Positions 1 to 8,339 of a DNA stretch of 36,138 bases are shown piece by piece (positions within the stretch are counted from its first letter, which is position 1; each line of letters starts with the position of its first letter). Origin of the DNA: DASWID01 sp049682815 (lineage in GTDB: Bacteria > Desulfobacterota_D > UBA1144 > Nemesobacterales > CSP1-2); the NCBI GenBank assembly GCA_049682815.1, contig JBAUII010000094.1, positions 1-36,138 on the forward strand, given 5' to 3'. A program made the translations under genes and the position numbers. The notes under the pieces were generated by a model, which worked only from the letters and a program-made list of their open reading frames with translations, had not been told where the DNA came from and did no database searches.

Positions 1-326
1 CCTTGAAATTGTTCGGATTAACTAGCGAATTCTACGTAGCTGGCTCCAGCGTGTCCTTGGCCTGTCGTTGCGAGCGTTAGCGAAGCAATCTGCCAGGTCA
101 ATCCTATAATGGAATGTATAATCAAACGCTCTGCGAATGCCGAGGGAGATTGCTTCGAGACTTTTTAAGTCTCTCGCAATGACATCTGGGATCCTCAGTT
201 TCTGTTGTGATAGCCTTTAGCCTGATGCAGGGCTGTCCGTTGAATTTTTCTTACCTTCCAATCTGGCTTTTAATTCTCTTTAATTGTGTTATAAATATTA
301 TAGTTTTCATTTGTTTTTAAGACGAT
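1..326. other. Non-coding stretch upstream of nuoI
   Basis: No credible coding frame was found on either strand. The only structure is the palindromic repeat at 64-183. The last 80 bases are AT-rich and must hold any promoter for nuoI, but no convincing -35/-10 pair was identified. There is no nuoH or other complex I gene here, which is where one would expect it in a nuo operon. Confidence 0.6.
64..183. repeat. Interspersed palindromic repeat (GCGAAGCAATCT type)
   Basis: The left arm (64-91) reads GTCGTTGCGAGCG then GCGAAGCAATCT. The right arm (147-183) is its imperfect reverse complement, ending CTCGCAATGAC. The right arm carries its own perfect hairpin, GAGACTT/AAGTCTC at 157-173. Repeats of this type are common between genes in uncultured bacterial genomes. 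A very degenerate relative may lie near 27230-27290 (GCAAAGCAATCT, AGATTGCTTGC). No protein is encoded. Confidence 0.7.
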
Positions 327-923
327 ATGACAATTTCAGTTAAGACACTCGAACAGCCTAAGCTTAGCTTCTCTGAGAGGCTTTATCTGCCGCAAATATT
401 TAGTGGTTTGATGATAACACTTAAGCATCTTTTGGCCTTTAAATCAGTCACTGTTCAATATCCAGAAGAGATAAAGGAGCTTCCACCAAGGTATAGGGGT
501 CTTCACATTTTACCGGCAGATGATGAGGGTGAAATAAGGTGTGTCGCTTGCAAGCTTTGCGAGGTAGCATGTCCAACGCAAGCGATATCTATAGTTGCAG
601 AGCCTGCAGACGATTATGGTATAGAAAGAAGGCCTAAAGTTTACAACATAGATTTTATGCGGTGTGTATTTTGTGGATTCTGCGTTGAGGCTTGTCCATG
701 CGACGCACTTAGGATGGGGATGAAATATGAACTGGCATCTTATAACAGGGCAGGCCTAATTCATACTAAAGAGGTATTCTTCGACCCGAATGTAAAGAGT
801 TTTGCACCCAGAGATAACGCAAACTTCCTATATCAAATGGGAGAGGGTGAAATTTTAGATGACGCTGATGAAGCTAAAAAGGTGAAAGAGCTAAGTGGAA
901 TTTATACGAAACAACGATTCTGA
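327..923 (+). CDS. nuoI: NADH-quinone oxidoreductase subunit I (NuoI), two [4Fe-4S] ferredoxin-type protein
   Basis: This is the peripheral-arm subunit of respiratory complex I that carries clusters N6a and N6b and passes electrons towards quinone. The 198-residue protein shows both ligand sets: CVACKLCEVACP (about residues 72-83) and CVFCGFCVEACP (about 112-123). It also has the family signatures RYRGLH before the first cluster and HTKEVFF after the second. The N-terminal 40 residues match the amphipathic membrane-facing segment of the family. The ATG at 327 fits the expected start. It stands alone: no other nuo gene lies within 326 bases upstream or about 35 kb downstream, so the rest of complex I must be elsewhere. 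Confidence 0.95.
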   Translation: MTISVKTLEQPKLSFSERLYLPQIFSGLMITLKHLLAFKSVTVQYPEEIKELPPRYRGLHILPADDEGEIRCVACKLCEVACPTQAISIVAEPADDYGIERRPKVYNIDFMRCVFCGFCVEACPCDALRMGMKYELASYNRAGLIHTKEVFFDPNVKSFAPRDNANFLYQMGEGEILDDADEAKKVKELSGIYTKQRF

Positions 924-1287
924 ACGGCTTTTATATAAAAAAACATTCATAGTTGGTTCTGAATTGGTCTACCGCCATCTTGAAAAATCGGGGGGTCAGG
1001 CTTTGTTTATTTGCTTATTTGTTTACATAGTCATCTTTACAGACATCTAACATGTTCTCGTACTACTACGTCCTTCCTAACTCCTCCCCAACCCCTCTAA
1101 CTCCCATACCTGGTAAATAGGCTATCTTGACTTTTATTACCACGCACCAAGACATTTTAGATCCTGGAGCTACGTCAATGCTCGGTTTGGTAGTGATGGA
1201 AAAGGAAGATCTTAATAATTTAAATAAGCAAATAAACAAAGCCTGACCCCCTAAACTTTGGTAAGAACGAGCGCTTATTTTATTTTT
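924..1287. other. Intergenic region between nuoI and the glycosyltransferase
   Basis: This 364-base gap separates the convergent nuoI and glycosyltransferase genes. It is mostly filled by the inverted-repeat element at 991-1251. No hairpin with a T-run was found that would clearly terminate nuoI. Nothing else is recognised here. Confidence 0.5.
991..1251. mobile_element. 261-bp MITE-like element with perfect 30-bp terminal inverted repeats
   Basis: Bases 991-1020 begin GGGGGTCAGGCTTTG. Bases 1222-1251 are their exact reverse complement, ending CAAAGCCTGACCCCC. The match stops abruptly at both ends. The 200-base interior has no open frame of note. No target-site duplication is obvious. Ends of the type GGGGTCAGG...CCTGACCCC are often seen beside IS200-like (Y1/RAYT) transposase genes in environmental genomes, so this could be a non-autonomous or deleted copy. 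That family assignment is from memory and is inference. Confidence 0.75.
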
Positions 1288-2316
1288 TTACGCCGAACGA
1301 AGAAGATATAACTTGTGGATAATCCAGCAAATGACGAATGTGATTCCGCTGTATAAGTAGTAAAAAAAATGAAGCGGTACAGATAAAAAGGTAAATTTTA
1401 GACCCCTCTTGTGGAAGAAAAAATTGTACAAATCCAGATTGAGGATCATTATTGCGATAACTAGAAAGACGGCGAGAGCAATGAAATATTTGTCTAAACC
1501 AATTCCAATGATACCCACAACATCTAATATAGTTAGAATTAGTAATAATAAAATTATTCCAGCTAAAAATGAGCTTATTCTGTAATTAACCTTTAGATTC
1601 AGGTCATAGGATAGGGCTCCTTTCTCAATTATCAATTTTGACCATGGCAAGGCCCGGTTTAAAATATCGGTTCTCAACAAAGAACACCAGCTCCATTGCT
1701 TTGCATGCTTAACTTGTAAATCTTTATCCAGGCGGATTTGATAGCCGGCATTACAAATTCTTAGGCCTAGTTCTATATCTTCAATTGATGGCTTTGTATA
1801 CCTTTTCTCGTCAAATCCATTTAATTGGAGGAACACTTCCCTGTATATAGCTCCGAAACCCGCCCAAAAGGTTTTTGCATTTTCCTCTGAATTCTGATGG
1901 ATGAAATGGTGAAGTAGGTTTTTAAACTGCGACAGAAAATCTTCCGCAGCGGGACTGTCGTCGTAGGAGCCGAATATCGCTACAACATTGGGATTTTTTT
2001 TGAAGTCATCGGTAACCCTCTCTATGGTTTTGTATTGTACGATTACATCGGCATCAATAAATACGATTATTTTTCCTTTCGCCATCCTAGCCCCATAGTT
2101 TCGTGCTGCCGCAGGCCCAGATTGATGAGACAGTTTATAAACTTTTGCTCCTTTTCTCTCGCTTATTTCTACACTGTCGTCTGTGGAGCAATCATCAACG
2201 ATAATTATTTCATATTTAGAATAAGAAGATCTCATTAATGCATCCAGGCAATCATTCAGATGCTTGCCACCATTATGAACGGGAATGATAACCGAAATCA
2301 GGGGAGTTTTTTTCAT
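1288..2316 (-). CDS. Family 2 glycosyltransferase with C-terminal membrane helices
   Basis: This is a GT-A fold, inverting-type glycosyltransferase of 342 residues. The N-terminus ISVIIPVHNGGKHL and the following EIIIVDDCSTDDS are the nucleotide-sugar binding signatures. FIDADV (about residues 91-96) is the DxD-like metal site, and GLRICNAGYQI lies in the acceptor region. About three hydrophobic segments between residues 250 and 340 should anchor it to the inner membrane. It is last in a three-gene minus-strand cluster with a small membrane protein and an FAD oxidoreductase, which suggests surface or extracellular glycan work. The sugar substrate cannot be told from sequence. Confidence 0.9.
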   Translation of the reverse strand: MKKTPLISVIIPVHNGGKHLNDCLDALMRSSYSKYEIIIVDDCSTDDSVEISERKGAKVYKLSHQSGPAAARNYGARMAKGKIIVFIDADVIVQYKTIERVTDDFKKNPNVVAIFGSYDDSPAAEDFLSQFKNLLHHFIHQNSEENAKTFWAGFGAIYREVFLQLNGFDEKRYTKPSIEDIELGLRICNAGYQIRLDKDLQVKHAKQWSWCSLLRTDILNRALPWSKLIIEKGALSYDLNLKVNYRISSFLAGIILLLLILTILDVVGIIGIGLDKYFIALAVFLVIAIMILNLDLYNFFFHKRGLKFTFLSVPLHFFYYLYSGITFVICWIIHKLYLLRSA

Positions 2317-2410
2317 TTGAAAATATTACTTTTCGTTATATATAGGATTTAAATGGTATCTTGTTGTAAAGCAATAAGGACGAAGAAAAAGTTAATCTTG
2401 AAAATAATCT

Positions 2411-2743
2411 TCACTTCCTGAGTTGAATGATCTTATTATAGATCCAACCGATTAGAGTTCCAAAGATTGTTCCAAAAGCAAAACCGTAGAAAAATCCTAC
2501 AACACTACCCATAAAAGATACCTTGTATCCAATAAAGAACTGACTAAGAAGCTGTAAATGTGGACCAACTGTGTACTTACCTCCTGGACCAATATGTCCA
2601 CCCTTTAAAACAAGCCAGTTGGTTGCCATAAATATGACCAACCCTGTCGAGATGCCTAGCGTTAGACCCAGCAATTTGGTATTCAAGATCATAACAGCAC
2701 TATAGAGCTTTTCCTCTTCTGTATTAGTTTTCTTGCCTTCCAT
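2411..2743 (-). CDS. Small membrane protein homologous to the C-terminus of the neighbouring oxidoreductase
   Basis: The product has 110 residues: a charged N-terminus (KKTNTEEEK), then two or three hydrophobic segments. The stretch FFIGYKVSFMGSVVGFFYGF and the next residues, ending GWIYNK, line up with QYFIGYTVSVRGAFIGLGY and GWLYAYLRN near the end of the 625-residue oxidoreductase encoded just upstream. In both, a helix with a T/N-W-L-hydrophobic pattern precedes this motif. The two are therefore a stand-alone and a fused version of one membrane domain. It lies 32 bases after the oxidoreductase gene, so the two are probably cotranscribed. The function is unknown. Confidence 0.75.
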   Translation of the reverse strand: MEGKKTNTEEEKLYSAVMILNTKLLGLTLGISTGLVIFMATNWLVLKGGHIGPGGKYTVGPHLQLLSQFFIGYKVSFMGSVVGFFYGFAFGTIFGTLIGWIYNKIIQLRK

Positions 2744-2775
2744 ATTTATTTAACTCTTTTTCATCTCTGAGACAC

Positions 2776-4653
2776 TTAGATATGGTCCAGGAAGTCTTTA
2801 AATGATCTAGATTCCGCCTGTCTTTTGACCCAATGAAGGTAAACACTTATACATAGGTTTCGTAGGTATGCATACAACCACCCAAAAATAAATCCCCAAA
2901 GAAAGCAGTATCCCAGGCCAATAAATGCGCCTCTCACGGAGACGGTATAACCGATAAAATACTGTCCAAGGAGGTTGAAATTTGGGTCTCTTGAATCGAC
3001 TCCTGTTAATATTAACCAGAATGTGGATACTAAAATAGCAAGTCCCGAAGCTGATCCAACAGCAAGGGCAAATGCAAATTTATCCATCTTCGCAAATGCC
3101 TTAATCACTAAATCTAGGCTAGCAAGCTTTTCGTCTTTCATTGTGACTAGTCTCGGATGGGATGGTTGCGTGGCGCCTAGTGTCGATAATTCATCGGCAT
3201 ATAACGTCTCAGCTTCAGAAACATCTTCGTGGTATTCTTTATCCGTATTAACCTCCCACAGGTCGTAATTGGAACCGAGAATATTCCTCACAGCCAACAT
3301 CGCGGTTAGCATTGAATGATCTTGATTATTGTATTTGTGCATGCCATTTCGACCGACAAGCTGGAGGTTGCTAAAAGTGGAAAGAAATTGCTTGATTAGT
3401 TCTAGAGATTCAAGATACGTTGAGTCATAAACCGGATAGGCTTTTGGCATTCTTACAACAGTCCCATTCTCAACAAGAGATTTGTCTACCAGTCCTAAAG
3501 ATGCCAGTTCACTTTTGCCGAGCTCAATTAAATCTATATCTGACATACCCCAAAGTCCATCTCCTTCAAAACAGAAATATTCAAGGCCGAGGCATGTCTT
3601 ATTTTGATCCGGTACCATATCCGGACTCCAGTTCTTGAAATTTTGAATTCTGCCCATTCGTACATTGGGATCGTGTATGTAAATCCAGTTATCCTGAAAC
3701 ACCTCTTTTTGTTTGATTATAAGAATCACCGTAAGAAAATCTCTATAATTAAGGGTCGTTGCCGCTTCCATCACAGGTCCAGGCGCAAGTGGACTAAGTT
3801 TGTGAATTAATTCTCGTATTGGCATGCTACTGATATAGTGCGTGCCAGTTATAAGTTCACTCTTTCCGCCTTTAATTATTTCAAGCCCAGTAACTTTGTT
3901 GTCAGATAAGTATATCTTTTCAACCTCTGCTCCTAAAAGTACCTCACCTCCGCCGTCTGTAACCCTATTTTTAACCTCATTCCACATCATTCCCGGTCCG
4001 TGTCGCGGGTAATGGAAGGAATCAATTAATGTTTTGATTGAGTTTTCTTGAGCGATGTTTTTTTGATTAACTAAGGCAGCCCTCAGTGCAGTAAAAAGGG
4101 AAAGACCCTTTATCCTCTGTGAAGCCCAATCGGCGCTTATTTCACTACATGAAATCCCCCATACCTTTTCCGTGTAGGTTTTGAAGAATATTTCATATAG
4201 ACGCTTCCCAAAACGGTTTGATACCCATCGTTCAAATGTTAATTCAGGCCTTAGAGGATATAGCTGAGACTTGAAATAGCTGATTAATACTAAGATACTA
4301 TTTCCAATCCCTAAGTTGAGTAGCGCATTTGAAATTCTAAATGGATAGTAATAAAACTTTTTATCATAATAGATTCGAGAAAGGCGCTTACGTTTTATAA
4401 AATCGGATCCTAGAACTTCATTCCACATTTCTTCTACCGGCTTTACTTTTGTGAAGAAGCGGTGTCCACCTATGTCGAAAAGATACCCATTGAAGTCAAC
4501 GGTTCTTGCCAGACCTCCAACTGTCGTGTCTTTTTCGACTACAACCGATTCGACACCAGCCTTACAAAGTTCATATGCGGCGGTGAGTCCCGCAGGTCCA
4601 GCGCCGATGATTATTACCTTCCTATCGTTATTTTTTTGACTAGACGCTTTCAT
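2776..4653 (-). CDS. FAD-dependent amine-oxidase/UDP-galactopyranose-mutase-like oxidoreductase with fused C-terminal membrane domain
   Basis: The N-terminus VIIIGAGPAGLTAAYEL (about residues 14-30) is a Rossmann dinucleotide-binding motif. It is followed by an acidic ribose-binding residue (VVVEKD) and the GGLARTV...GGHRFF segment typical of the protoporphyrinogen-oxidase/UDP-galactopyranose-mutase-like NAD(P)-binding_8 group. GRNGMHKYNNQDHSM (about residues 436-450) is the C-terminal FAD contact seen in glycan-locus members. The first 500 residues are the usual family length. Residues about 520-610 add a membrane domain shared with the 110-residue neighbour. The neighbouring glycosyltransferase suggests a sugar- or lipid-linked substrate, but the reaction is not known. 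Confidence 0.85.
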   Translation of the reverse strand: MKASSQKNNDRKVIIIGAGPAGLTAAYELCKAGVESVVVEKDTTVGGLARTVDFNGYLFDIGGHRFFTKVKPVEEMWNEVLGSDFIKRKRLSRIYYDKKFYYYPFRISNALLNLGIGNSILVLISYFKSQLYPLRPELTFERWVSNRFGKRLYEIFFKTYTEKVWGISCSEISADWASQRIKGLSLFTALRAALVNQKNIAQENSIKTLIDSFHYPRHGPGMMWNEVKNRVTDGGGEVLLGAEVEKIYLSDNKVTGLEIIKGGKSELITGTHYISSMPIRELIHKLSPLAPGPVMEAATTLNYRDFLTVILIIKQKEVFQDNWIYIHDPNVRMGRIQNFKNWSPDMVPDQNKTCLGLEYFCFEGDGLWGMSDIDLIELGKSELASLGLVDKSLVENGTVVRMPKAYPVYDSTYLESLELIKQFLSTFSNLQLVGRNGMHKYNNQDHSMLTAMLAVRNILGSNYDLWEVNTDKEYHEDVSEAETLYADELSTLGATQPSHPRLVTMKDEKLASLDLVIKAFAKMDKFAFALAVGSASGLAILVSTFWLILTGVDSRDPNFNLLGQYFIGYTVSVRGAFIGLGYCFLWGFIFGWLYAYLRNLCISVYLHWVKRQAESRSFKDFLDHI

Positions 4654-4965
4654 CGATTGTTATTATTTCATATTTTAGAGGTTTCTGATTACATTACTAT
4701 AGAAATTCGATGTAGTAAGATTATGTTTATTTTAATAAAAACAAATATTGTACCAGATTCGATGAGTCAATATTATCTAAAATCGCTTTTAATATCTCAC
4801 CGATCTAGGTTTAAAAATACAAGACTTACTTCATATAGTAAGGAGGAGTATTCGCCTTTCTTTTTAACGATGTGGGGAGCAGATTAGTCAACTAAACTAA
4901 TTTCTCTAGCGCTTGAAGTGCAGCACCCTACTGGTGTTTTTGATGTTCTTTAAGTTTTACAAAAA
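4654..4965. other. AT-rich intergenic region
   Basis: This 312-base gap lies between the carboxyltransferase gene (ending at 4966) and the start of the FAD oxidoreductase gene (4653), both on the minus strand. Short frames here are not supported by any family resemblance. The stretch is AT-rich and probably holds the promoter of the glycan cluster. No clear terminator or conserved RNA was recognised. Confidence 0.45.
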
Positions 4966-6768
4966 TCATGACTCCATCGTTTTTCTATACCTTTTATACC
5001 ACGGAGTCAATCTGAGAACGCCCGATATAACTGATTTTAATTGCGCACGCTCGATTACTAAATTGATGCCTCCCTGCATAGCATAAAATTCTGAGGTCGT
5101 TATTCTGGGATCAAGTGCCCTTCCTTCGCTTGTCAGCTTAACAACTCGATCCCCCGCAAAGGCTATATTAGCCTTTTTTTCGGCGATAATGAAGTCACCC
5201 TGTACTACATAGCTTGCTAAAGCGCCTCCTGTTGTCGGATGCCCGAGCATCGAAATATAGGGAAGACCGGCATCTTTAAGCTTCAAGACCGAAAGGATGG
5301 TCTTTGGCATTTGGTATAGAGCAACTGTTCCTTCGTGCATCCTGGCACCGCCCGTTGCAGATACAGAGATCAGAGGTAACCTCCTATTTATCGCATAATC
5401 GACTATAATCTTCATCTTTTCTCCAAACACTGATCCCATCGATCCTCCCATAAAGCGGAAATCGCATACCGCTATCGCAACTGGCATATCAGTAAGCGTT
5501 CCATAACCTATAATCAAAGCGTCCTTAGAATCTGTTCGACCTTCCATTTTTTTTCTGGTGTCCGAGTAGTCATAGAATTTAAATTTTCCGTCAATGTCAT
5601 CGGTGCTCATGTCGGGCCGTATCTCATGAAATGAGCCGGGATTTAGCAATAAGTTGAGGTAATCGTCCGATCCTAGAGGGCTGGGCTTTTGACAGTATGG
5701 ACATGCATAATAATTCGATTCAAACTCTTCTTTGGTGGAGCGATTTCGGCAGCCGTATCTGATGATTTTTCCTTCTGTGTCTTTTTCGTCGTTACAAACG
5801 TAGGGTTCTGCTCCATAAAGTGCAATCTGCATGTGTGACGCTTGGGAGTTAGTCGTCTTGGAAAAAGGAAGCCATCCCTTGAGCTTTTTTGCAAATGTCC
5901 GATATCTTTTTCGTCTTGTTCCGAGTCGACCGCATTGTTCGATTTTTTCTCTCAAATTTTTTTGTAGGTGTTTAATATCGGATCGTTCTAGCTCATCAAC
6001 AGCTTGGTTAACACTCTTTTTAATATTTTCAAGGGTTTTTTCTAGGTAATCGGATTTGTCCAACGATGGTTCTTTTATGATCTTATCCACAATGCCGTAT
6101 TTTAGCATAAACTCAGAAGAAGGCTGGAGCACCCTTAGTGCCTCTTCAATATTATCAGCTCTTCTAAAGAGTATTGCGGAGCATCCTTCCGCAGTTATAA
6201 CTGAGTATTCGGCGTGGGACAGCATGAACCTTCTATGCGCAATTTGCAATGCAATAGCTCCACCACTGCCACCACTGCCAATGATCACGGAAATTGATTT
6301 TGTATTTAGTGTAATCATTTTGGCTTGGCAATGCGAAATGAGCCAAGATTGCAATTTCTCAGCTGAATATTCGAATGGATCACCGCCTATGGTATCAATA
6401 TATGTGTGAAGCATTAATCCATTTTTTTCTGCGTAGACCATCATATTGTATGCCAGACCGTAACCGTCTGCTTTAACTAAACCGTAATTTAATTTTGCCC
6501 GTTCAGATTCATTTGCCGGGGTCTGTTGCGCTATAATGGCTATCCGTTTATTGTTGTGTTTAAGCCTTGCGGTACCAATTAGGACCGCTGGGTCGTCCAC
6601 AAATTCAATGATTTTGCCTGATGGTGCGGAAATCTTGCTCGGGAAATTGGGGATCTTGTGCCAATCTACAAAATCAGAATATAGGGATTCGATAACATGC
6701 TTTGATTTTACCCTTTGATAGGATCTTGCTTGCTCGTGAATATCTATAAACCTCGACTTATTGGACAT
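4966..6768 (-). CDS. accA-accD: Single-chain acetyl-CoA carboxylase carboxyltransferase, alpha (AccA) then beta (AccD)
   Basis: The carboxyltransferase half-reaction moves CO2 from carboxybiotin to acetyl-CoA to make malonyl-CoA. Residues 1-240 are AccA-like: ERAKLNYGLVKADGYGLAY, the glycine loop GSGGSGGAIAL (164-174) and AEGCSAILFRRAD. Residues 312-600 are AccD-like: a zinc ribbon (Cys325, Cys340, Cys356, Cys359), then SATGGARMHEG (470-480) and HPTTGGALASY (510-520). A basic linker (about 260-300) joins them. The order is alpha then beta, opposite to the common D-A fusion. The first zinc cysteine pair is 14 residues apart instead of CxxC. At 600 residues it is about the sum of the two normal subunits. 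The ATG at 6768 gives a normal AccA N-terminus. Confidence 0.92.
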   Translation of the reverse strand: MSNKSRFIDIHEQARSYQRVKSKHVIESLYSDFVDWHKIPNFPSKISAPSGKIIEFVDDPAVLIGTARLKHNNKRIAIIAQQTPANESERAKLNYGLVKADGYGLAYNMMVYAEKNGLMLHTYIDTIGGDPFEYSAEKLQSWLISHCQAKMITLNTKSISVIIGSGGSGGAIALQIAHRRFMLSHAEYSVITAEGCSAILFRRADNIEEALRVLQPSSEFMLKYGIVDKIIKEPSLDKSDYLEKTLENIKKSVNQAVDELERSDIKHLQKNLREKIEQCGRLGTRRKRYRTFAKKLKGWLPFSKTTNSQASHMQIALYGAEPYVCNDEKDTEGKIIRYGCRNRSTKEEFESNYYACPYCQKPSPLGSDDYLNLLLNPGSFHEIRPDMSTDDIDGKFKFYDYSDTRKKMEGRTDSKDALIIGYGTLTDMPVAIAVCDFRFMGGSMGSVFGEKMKIIVDYAINRRLPLISVSATGGARMHEGTVALYQMPKTILSVLKLKDAGLPYISMLGHPTTGGALASYVVQGDFIIAEKKANIAFAGDRVVKLTSEGRALDPRITTSEFYAMQGGINLVIERAQLKSVISGVLRLTPWYKRYRKTMES

Positions 6769-6884
6769 ACTGGCGATTATTCCGTAATGACAATGTTTTT
6801 ATACGATGAGATAAGTTAGATTATGATAATTGTATTTGCCATAAAAAAAAGAAAAGTACAAAAATACGCACAAGGTAGATATTA

Positions 6885-7820
6885 TTATTGAAAATTGGTT
6901 GTGTATAATGACTTAATCTCCTCAAATTCGAAAGAATCAAGCTTAACACTCGATGCGTCAAGATTTTCGCGTAGTTGCTTTACCGTCTTCGATCCGGGAA
7001 TCACTGATGAAACTGCTTCGTGTAATAATATAAAACTCAATGCTGCCTGAGTCAGGGTTTTCTCGGGGCTTTTAAGAAACTCTAATTTTTTTACTTTCAT
7101 TACTGTCTCTTCCAAGAAACTTCGATTCCATCCCCTTCTATGGTCATTCTTCGGAAATTCTGATCTTGAATCGTATTTGCCTGTTAAAAGCCCACAGGCA
7201 AGGGGTTCTCGTACGATAATTCCCGTTCTTTTCTGTAGCGCCAAGGGGTATATTGCCTTTTCTGCTTCTTGGTCTAACAAATTATACCTAACCTGTATAA
7301 CATCTGGTCTTCCAGAAGTGATTGCTTCAATGCCGTCATCTATATGTAACGCAGAGACTCCGCAGAATCTGATTTTCCCTTCGCTTTTTAATTCGTCTAG
7401 TGTTTCATAGACCTTATTTTTAATGATTAAATCAGGTTTCGAATTATGTACGTGATAAATATCTATCCAATTCCTACCTAACCTTTTGAGACTTTGTTCA
7501 AGTGCAAAGTAAATATAATCTCTTTTCAAATTACATCTTATACCATCGGGTCGATAGAAATCCCAGCCGAATTTGGTAGCAATTATTGTATCCTTGTCGC
7601 CCCTTTCTTTTAAAACTCTCCCAATCAGCTCCTCACTATGACCATTGCCATAGGAGTCTGCTGTATCAATCAAGTTGACACCTAAGTCGAGAGCCTTGTG
7701 CAGAGTCCTTATAGATTCCTTGTCATCAGTAGATCCGTATCCGAGACCACTTATGCCCCAAGCACCAAATCCGATTTCTGATACTAAAAGGTTGGTACTT
7801 CCTAGTTTTCTATATTTCAA
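6885..7820 (-). CDS. Aldo/keto reductase
   Basis: A NAD(P)H-dependent carbonyl reductase of 311 residues with a TIM-barrel pattern. The N-terminus MKYRKLGSTNLLVSEIGFG is typical. The catalytic tetrad is visible: Asp in LIDTADSYGNGHSE with its Tyr, Lys in IIATKFGWD, and His in IDIYHVHNS. The C-terminal VIPGSKTVKQLREN binds the cofactor phosphate. It resembles the group often annotated as general stress protein 69 or YajO-like. The substrate is unknown. It is probably a single-gene unit, because a strong terminator (7915-7962) lies just upstream, between it and the Fe-S carrier gene. Confidence 0.93.
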   Translation of the reverse strand: MKYRKLGSTNLLVSEIGFGAWGISGLGYGSTDDKESIRTLHKALDLGVNLIDTADSYGNGHSEELIGRVLKERGDKDTIIATKFGWDFYRPDGIRCNLKRDYIYFALEQSLKRLGRNWIDIYHVHNSKPDLIIKNKVYETLDELKSEGKIRFCGVSALHIDDGIEAITSGRPDVIQVRYNLLDQEAEKAIYPLALQKRTGIIVREPLACGLLTGKYDSRSEFPKNDHRRGWNRSFLEETVMKVKKLEFLKSPEKTLTQAALSFILLHEAVSSVIPGSKTVKQLRENLDASSVKLDSFEFEEIKSLYTTNFQ

Positions 7821-7914
7821 TTTTTATGATTTAGGGTTAATATTGAACATTCATCTATGTTCGGAATTTAAAATTGAACAAATACGTTATTTCCTGGTGA
7901 TTTATTTGCATCAT

Positions 7915-7962
7915 TAATAAAAAAGGCTGGCTCTTAAGATCTAAATCCAAGAGTCCAGCCTT
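7915..7962 (-). terminator. Rho-independent terminator behind the Fe-S carrier gene
   Basis: Read on the minus strand, AAGGCTGGACTCTT pairs with AAGAGCCAGCCTT (one bulged base) and is followed at once by a T-run (TTTTTTATTA). It sits 26 bases past the stop codon of the minus-strand Fe-S carrier gene, as expected for its transcript end. Confidence 0.9.
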
Positions 7963-7987
7963 AAGAAATTTTATTATAATTACCGAA

Positions 7988-8311
7988 TTACAGTGTAAAC
8001 GAAGAACCACAGCCACAGGAACCGGTGGCATTTGGGTTGTTTATTTTAAAACCAGTACCGCTGAGGCCATCTGTGTAGTCGAGCACGCCTCCCTGTAAAT
8101 AGGTGTAGCTCGACTCATCAATTGCTACCTTAACGCCATCCACTTCAAATACTTGGTCTGTTTCGTCGGTCTCGTCGTCGAAACCCATTTCATACGAGAA
8201 ACCCGAGCATCCGCCTGGAACTACACGAACTCTTAATACAGCATTCGGTATATCTTCATCTGCTAAAAGTCTCTTGATCTCACTTGCAGCCTTGCTAGTA
8301 ACTTCAAACAT
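7988..8311 (-). CDS. erpA: A-type iron-sulfur cluster carrier (IscA/ErpA/HesB family)
   Basis: It carries Fe-S clusters to apo-proteins. The three ligand cysteines are present: Cys35 in VPGGCSGFSYEMGF, and Cys99 and Cys101 in GSCGCGSSF. The length of 107 residues is standard, and the ERPA-like DYTDGLSGTGFKINNPNA segment is intact. A purine-rich ribosome site (GGAGTAAC) precedes the ATG at 8311. It follows the DUF4149 gene by 28 bases and ends at a clear terminator. The choice of erpA over iscA is tentative because no other isc or suf gene is nearby. Confidence 0.93.
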   Translation of the reverse strand: MFEVTSKAASEIKRLLADEDIPNAVLRVRVVPGGCSGFSYEMGFDDETDETDQVFEVDGVKVAIDESSYTYLQGGVLDYTDGLSGTGFKINNPNATGSCGCGSSFTL

Positions 8312-8339
8312 ATAGTTACTCCTCCATTCAGAATAATGT

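Noticed and set aside
4838..4866. Possible plus-strand terminator AAGGAGG...CCTTTCTTTTT
   Set aside because: The stem is only about four base pairs and there is no plus-strand gene before it.
4462..4887. A 141-codon plus-strand frame over the start of the FAD oxidoreductase gene
   Set aside because: It is antisense to the Rossmann motif of the oxidoreductase and has no family features beyond it.
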